Source: Alphaproteobacteria bacterium (GTDB lineage: Bacteria > Pseudomonadota > Alphaproteobacteria > Sphingomonadales > Sphingomonadaceae). From it: DNA of 7,330 bases. The position numbers were made by a program, and so were the translations under genes. Below, piece by piece: positions 5,749 through 7,330 of this stretch. Positions within the stretch are counted from its first letter, which is position 1. Each line of letters begins with the position of its first letter. The stretch spans positions 1-7,330 of the forward strand of contig VBAE01000204.1 of assembly GCA_005882415.1 (NCBI GenBank). The letters run 5' to 3'. The notes under the pieces were generated by a model that ran no database searches, was not told the DNA's origin, and worked only from the letters and a program-made list of their open reading frames with translations.

Positions 5749-7074
5749 ATGCTCACCCGCCGCGAAACGCTCCTCACCGGAACCGCCCTCCTCGCCGCCT
5801 GCGCTACCGGCGCCGGCCCGGGACGCCGTCCCTCCGCCCAGCCCGATTACGTGACGCGAGAAGGCACCCAGCTCCGCCTCGCCGGGCGGCCCTACCGCTT
5901 CGCCGGCTCGAACATGTGGTACGCCGCCTGGCTCGGCGCCGGCGACCCCGCCCGCCTCACCAAAGAGCTCGACGCCCTCGCCGCCATGGGCGTCACCAAC
6001 CTCAGGATCGCAGCCTCGGCCGAGCTCTCGCCGCTCAAGAACTCCGCCCGCCCAACCTTCCGCGACCAGAGCCGCAACTACAGCGAAACCCTCCTCAAGG
6101 GCCTCGACCGAGCCCTCGCCGAAATGGGCCGCCGGAACATCCGCGGCGTCCTTTACCTGACCAATTTCTGGGAATGGTCGGGCGGCATGATGACCTACCA
6201 TTATTGGACGAACGGCGGCCGCTATATCGACATGAACGACCCGGCCCATCCCTGGCCCGAATTCCCCGACATGGTCTCGAACTTCTACGCGAGCCCGGAA
6301 GCGGTGGCGATGTACCACGATTATGTCCGCGCCGTGGTCACCCGCACCAACTCCATCACCGGCGTACCCTATGCCGACGATCCCGCCATCATGGCGTGGC
6401 AGCTCGCCAACGAGCCGCGCCCCGCCGGAAGCGAGAAAGTCGCCCGCGAGCGGATGGACGATTTCCTGAAATGGGTCCGCGGCACCGCCGGCCTGATCAA
6501 GTCGCTCGACTCCAACCACCTCGTCTCCACCGGAAGCGAGGGCCTTCAGGGCTGTCTGGGCGACGAAAGCTGCGTCCTCGCCGAGCATGGCATGGACGAG
6601 ATCGACTATCTCACCACCCACATCTGGCCCTTGAACTGGAGCTGGGTCGAGAGCGCCGATCTCCCCGGCACCTGGGCCGGCGGCGAAGCCAAGGTCCGCG
6701 ACTATATGGCGAAGCACGTCGCCCTCGCCACCCGCTTGGGCAAGCCCGTCGTGTTCGAGGAATTCGGCTTCCCCCGCGACAAAGGCCTGTTCGATCCCGG
6801 CACGCCGACCACCTACAAGGACCGCTTCTACCAGCTCATCTACGATCAGGTTCTCGCAAGCGCCCGCACCGGCGGGCCTTTGGTGGGCTCCAACTTCTGG
6901 GCCTGGAACGGCTCCGGCCGAGCCTCCCACCCCGACCACCGCTTCGTCCGCGGCGATCCGCACTTCCTGGGCGACCCCCCCCACGAACCCCAAGGCTGGT
7001 ACGGCGTCTTCGATGTGGACGCGTCCACCCGCGCCGTAATCGCCGCCCACGCAAGGGCCCTGGCGGCCGTCTAG
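5749..7074 (+). CDS. GH5 endo-beta-1,4-mannanase (GH5_7-like), predicted lipoprotein
   Basis: Predicted endo-acting mannanase cutting the beta-1,4-mannan or glucomannan backbone. The 441-residue protein begins MLTRRETLLTGTALLAAC: a twin-arginine-like TRRETLL followed by a lipobox LAAC with Cys18, so it is probably lipid-anchored. The clan GH-A barrel covers ~35-441: FAGSNMWYAAWLG (51-63), GVTNLRI (81-87), LYLTNFWEWSGG (135-146), acid/base Glu222 in WQLANEPR, HIWPLNWSW (291-299), nucleophile most likely Glu338 in VVFEEFG, and NFWAWNG (382-388). The long insert-rich pattern around YHYWTNGG and the EEFG motif match bacterial and fungal/plant GH5_7 mannanases rather than GH5 cellulases. It is transcribed away from the esterase and GH27 block and supplies the only backbone-cutting enzyme visible here. 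The stop is followed after one base by a repeat element. Confidence 0.93.
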   Translation: MLTRRETLLTGTALLAACATGAGPGRRPSAQPDYVTREGTQLRLAGRPYRFAGSNMWYAAWLGAGDPARLTKELDALAAMGVTNLRIAASAELSPLKNSARPTFRDQSRNYSETLLKGLDRALAEMGRRNIRGVLYLTNFWEWSGGMMTYHYWTNGGRYIDMNDPAHPWPEFPDMVSNFYASPEAVAMYHDYVRAVVTRTNSITGVPYADDPAIMAWQLANEPRPAGSEKVARERMDDFLKWVRGTAGLIKSLDSNHLVSTGSEGLQGCLGDESCVLAEHGMDEIDYLTTHIWPLNWSWVESADLPGTWAGGEAKVRDYMAKHVALATRLGKPVVFEEFGFPRDKGLFDPGTPTTYKDRFYQLIYDQVLASARTGGPLVGSNFWAWNGSGRASHPDHRFVRGDPHFLGDPPHEPQGWYGVFDVDASTRAVIAAHARALAAV

Positions 7075-7075
7075 T

Positions 7076-7132
7076 CCTCCCCGCGAGCAAAGCTCGAGGG
7101 GAGGGGGACCAGACGAAGTCTGGTGGAGGGGT
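7076..7132 (+). repeat. REP-like palindromic element, left copy (two hairpins)
   Basis: First hairpin: CCTCCCC (7076-7082) pairs with GGGGAGG (7098-7104), with inner stem CGAGC-aaa-GCTCG (7084-7096). Second hairpin: ACCAGAC-gaa-GTCTGGT (7108-7124), followed by GGAGGGGT. It begins two bases after the mannanase stop. The same framework occurs inverted at 7186-7239. There is no T-run after either hairpin, so it is not a standard intrinsic terminator, though it may attenuate transcription or protect the mRNA 3' end. Confidence 0.85.
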
Positions 7133-7185
7133 AAAAGGCGCCGAGCCTCGAGGATCCCGCGCGAACCTCCAGCTCCCAGCCACCT
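7133..7185. other. Spacer between the two inverted REP-like copies
   Basis: 53 bases, GC-rich, with no ORF or RNA-gene signal that I can see. Together with the flanking copies it forms a BIME-like unit of about 165 bp. Confidence 0.5.
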
Positions 7186-7239
7186 ACCCCTCCACCGCAC
7201 TACGTGCGGTCCCCCTCCCCCCGCTTACGCGCGGGGAGG
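7186..7239 (-). repeat. REP-like palindromic element, right copy (inverted)
   Basis: Reverse orientation of the left copy: ACCCCTCC (7186-7193), hairpin ACCGCAC-tac-GTGCGGT (7194-7210), then CCTCCCC (7214-7220) pairing with GGGGAGG (7233-7239). Outer stems match the left copy base for base, while the hairpin tips differ yet still pair. It ends one base before the stop codon (7241-7243) of the convergent gene, so the repeat pair fills the convergent intergenic gap. Confidence 0.85.
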
Positions 7240-7240
7240 A

Positions 7241-7330
7241 CTAAGTCGTCATCACCGAAAACACCGTCGTAAAAGCAAAAATGATCAACCCGAACGCAAA
7301 GATCATCATCCCAAAGATGATCATCGCATA
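7241..7330 (-). CDS. C-terminal end of a small hydrophobic membrane protein (partial)
   Basis: The minus-strand frame from the right edge reads 29 codons ending in TAG at 7243-7241: YAMIIFGMMIFAFGLII followed by FAFTTVFSVMTT. It is almost entirely apolar and would form one transmembrane helix with a short polar tail. An ATG at 7324 could start a 27-residue peptide, but the frame is open to the window edge, so the gene may begin further right. I do not recognise the family. Supporting a real gene: the hydrophobic composition, lower GC and Phe/Ile/Met-rich codons unlike shadow frames, and the repeat pair stopping just short of the stop. Its convergent orientation suggests it is not part of the hemicellulose system. 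Confidence 0.6.
   Translation of the reverse strand, partial: YAMIIFGMMIFAFGLIIFAFTTVFSVMTT

Noticed and set aside
5685..5777. N-terminal extension of the alpha/beta-hydrolase to 5777
   Set aside because: The extra 31 codons overlap the mannanase start and are Arg-rich without signal features. The ATG at 5684 has an RBS and begins a Tat-like leader.
7109..7140. Intrinsic terminator after the mannanase
   Set aside because: The hairpin ACCAGAC/GTCTGGT is followed by GGAGGGGTAAAA, not by a T-run on the plus strand. It is part of the REP-like unit, so I list it as a repeat only.
5740..7200. 486-codon minus-strand open frame
   Set aside because: It is antisense to the mannanase and starts inside the repeat element. 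It is Gly/Val/Glu-rich with no motif, whereas the sense frame has a complete GH5 catalytic set.

Overview
This is a GC-rich bacterial window, most likely from a sphingomonad-type alphaproteobacterium. That placement is inferred from the strong G/C third-position bias, the gene families, and the paired palindromic repeats with CCTCCCC/GGGGAGG stems; nothing in the window fixes the species. It is a hemicellulose-degradation locus: five of the six coding regions are exported enzymes that act on plant cell-wall carbohydrate.

Layout. Positions 1-4618 (minus strand) hold a tight three-gene block, read from right to left: a GH27 alpha-galactosidase, a large SGNH O-acetylesterase of the sialate-O-acetylesterase/CE20 type with an embedded beta-sandwich, and a GH35 beta-galactosidase that runs off the left edge. 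The last two overlap by ATGA, and the first two are 19 bases apart. A near-perfect 16-bp palindrome centred on AGCGCT, typical of LacI-family operators, lies just upstream of the block. Above it, also on the minus strand, is an alpha/beta-hydrolase acetyl/feruloyl esterase with a twin-arginine signal (4686-5684). A 64-bp divergent gap separates it from a plus-strand GH5 endo-beta-1,4-mannanase carrying a lipoprotein signal (5749-7074). Between the mannanase stop and the stop of a small convergent membrane-protein gene (7241-7330, partial) sits a pair of inverted, two-hairpin REP-like repeats that fills the gap almost exactly.

How the genes may work together. An endo-mannanase, an alpha-galactosidase, a beta-galactosidase and two unrelated carbohydrate esterases are together what is needed to strip and cut an O-acetylated galactoglucomannan. 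The presence of both alpha- and beta-galactosidases fits the plant primary-wall 'beta-galactoglucomannan', whose side chain is beta-Gal-(1,2)-alpha-Gal-(1,6)-Man. That substrate assignment is my inference; xyloglucan plus mannan, or ordinary acetylated galactoglucomannan, are alternatives. No backbone exo-enzyme, transporter or regulator gene is in the window; they would have to lie outside it.

Two gene starts were set by ribosome-binding sites rather than by the longest open frame (a GTG for the esterase and a TTG for the alpha-galactosidase). Both choices also give cleaner signal peptides.
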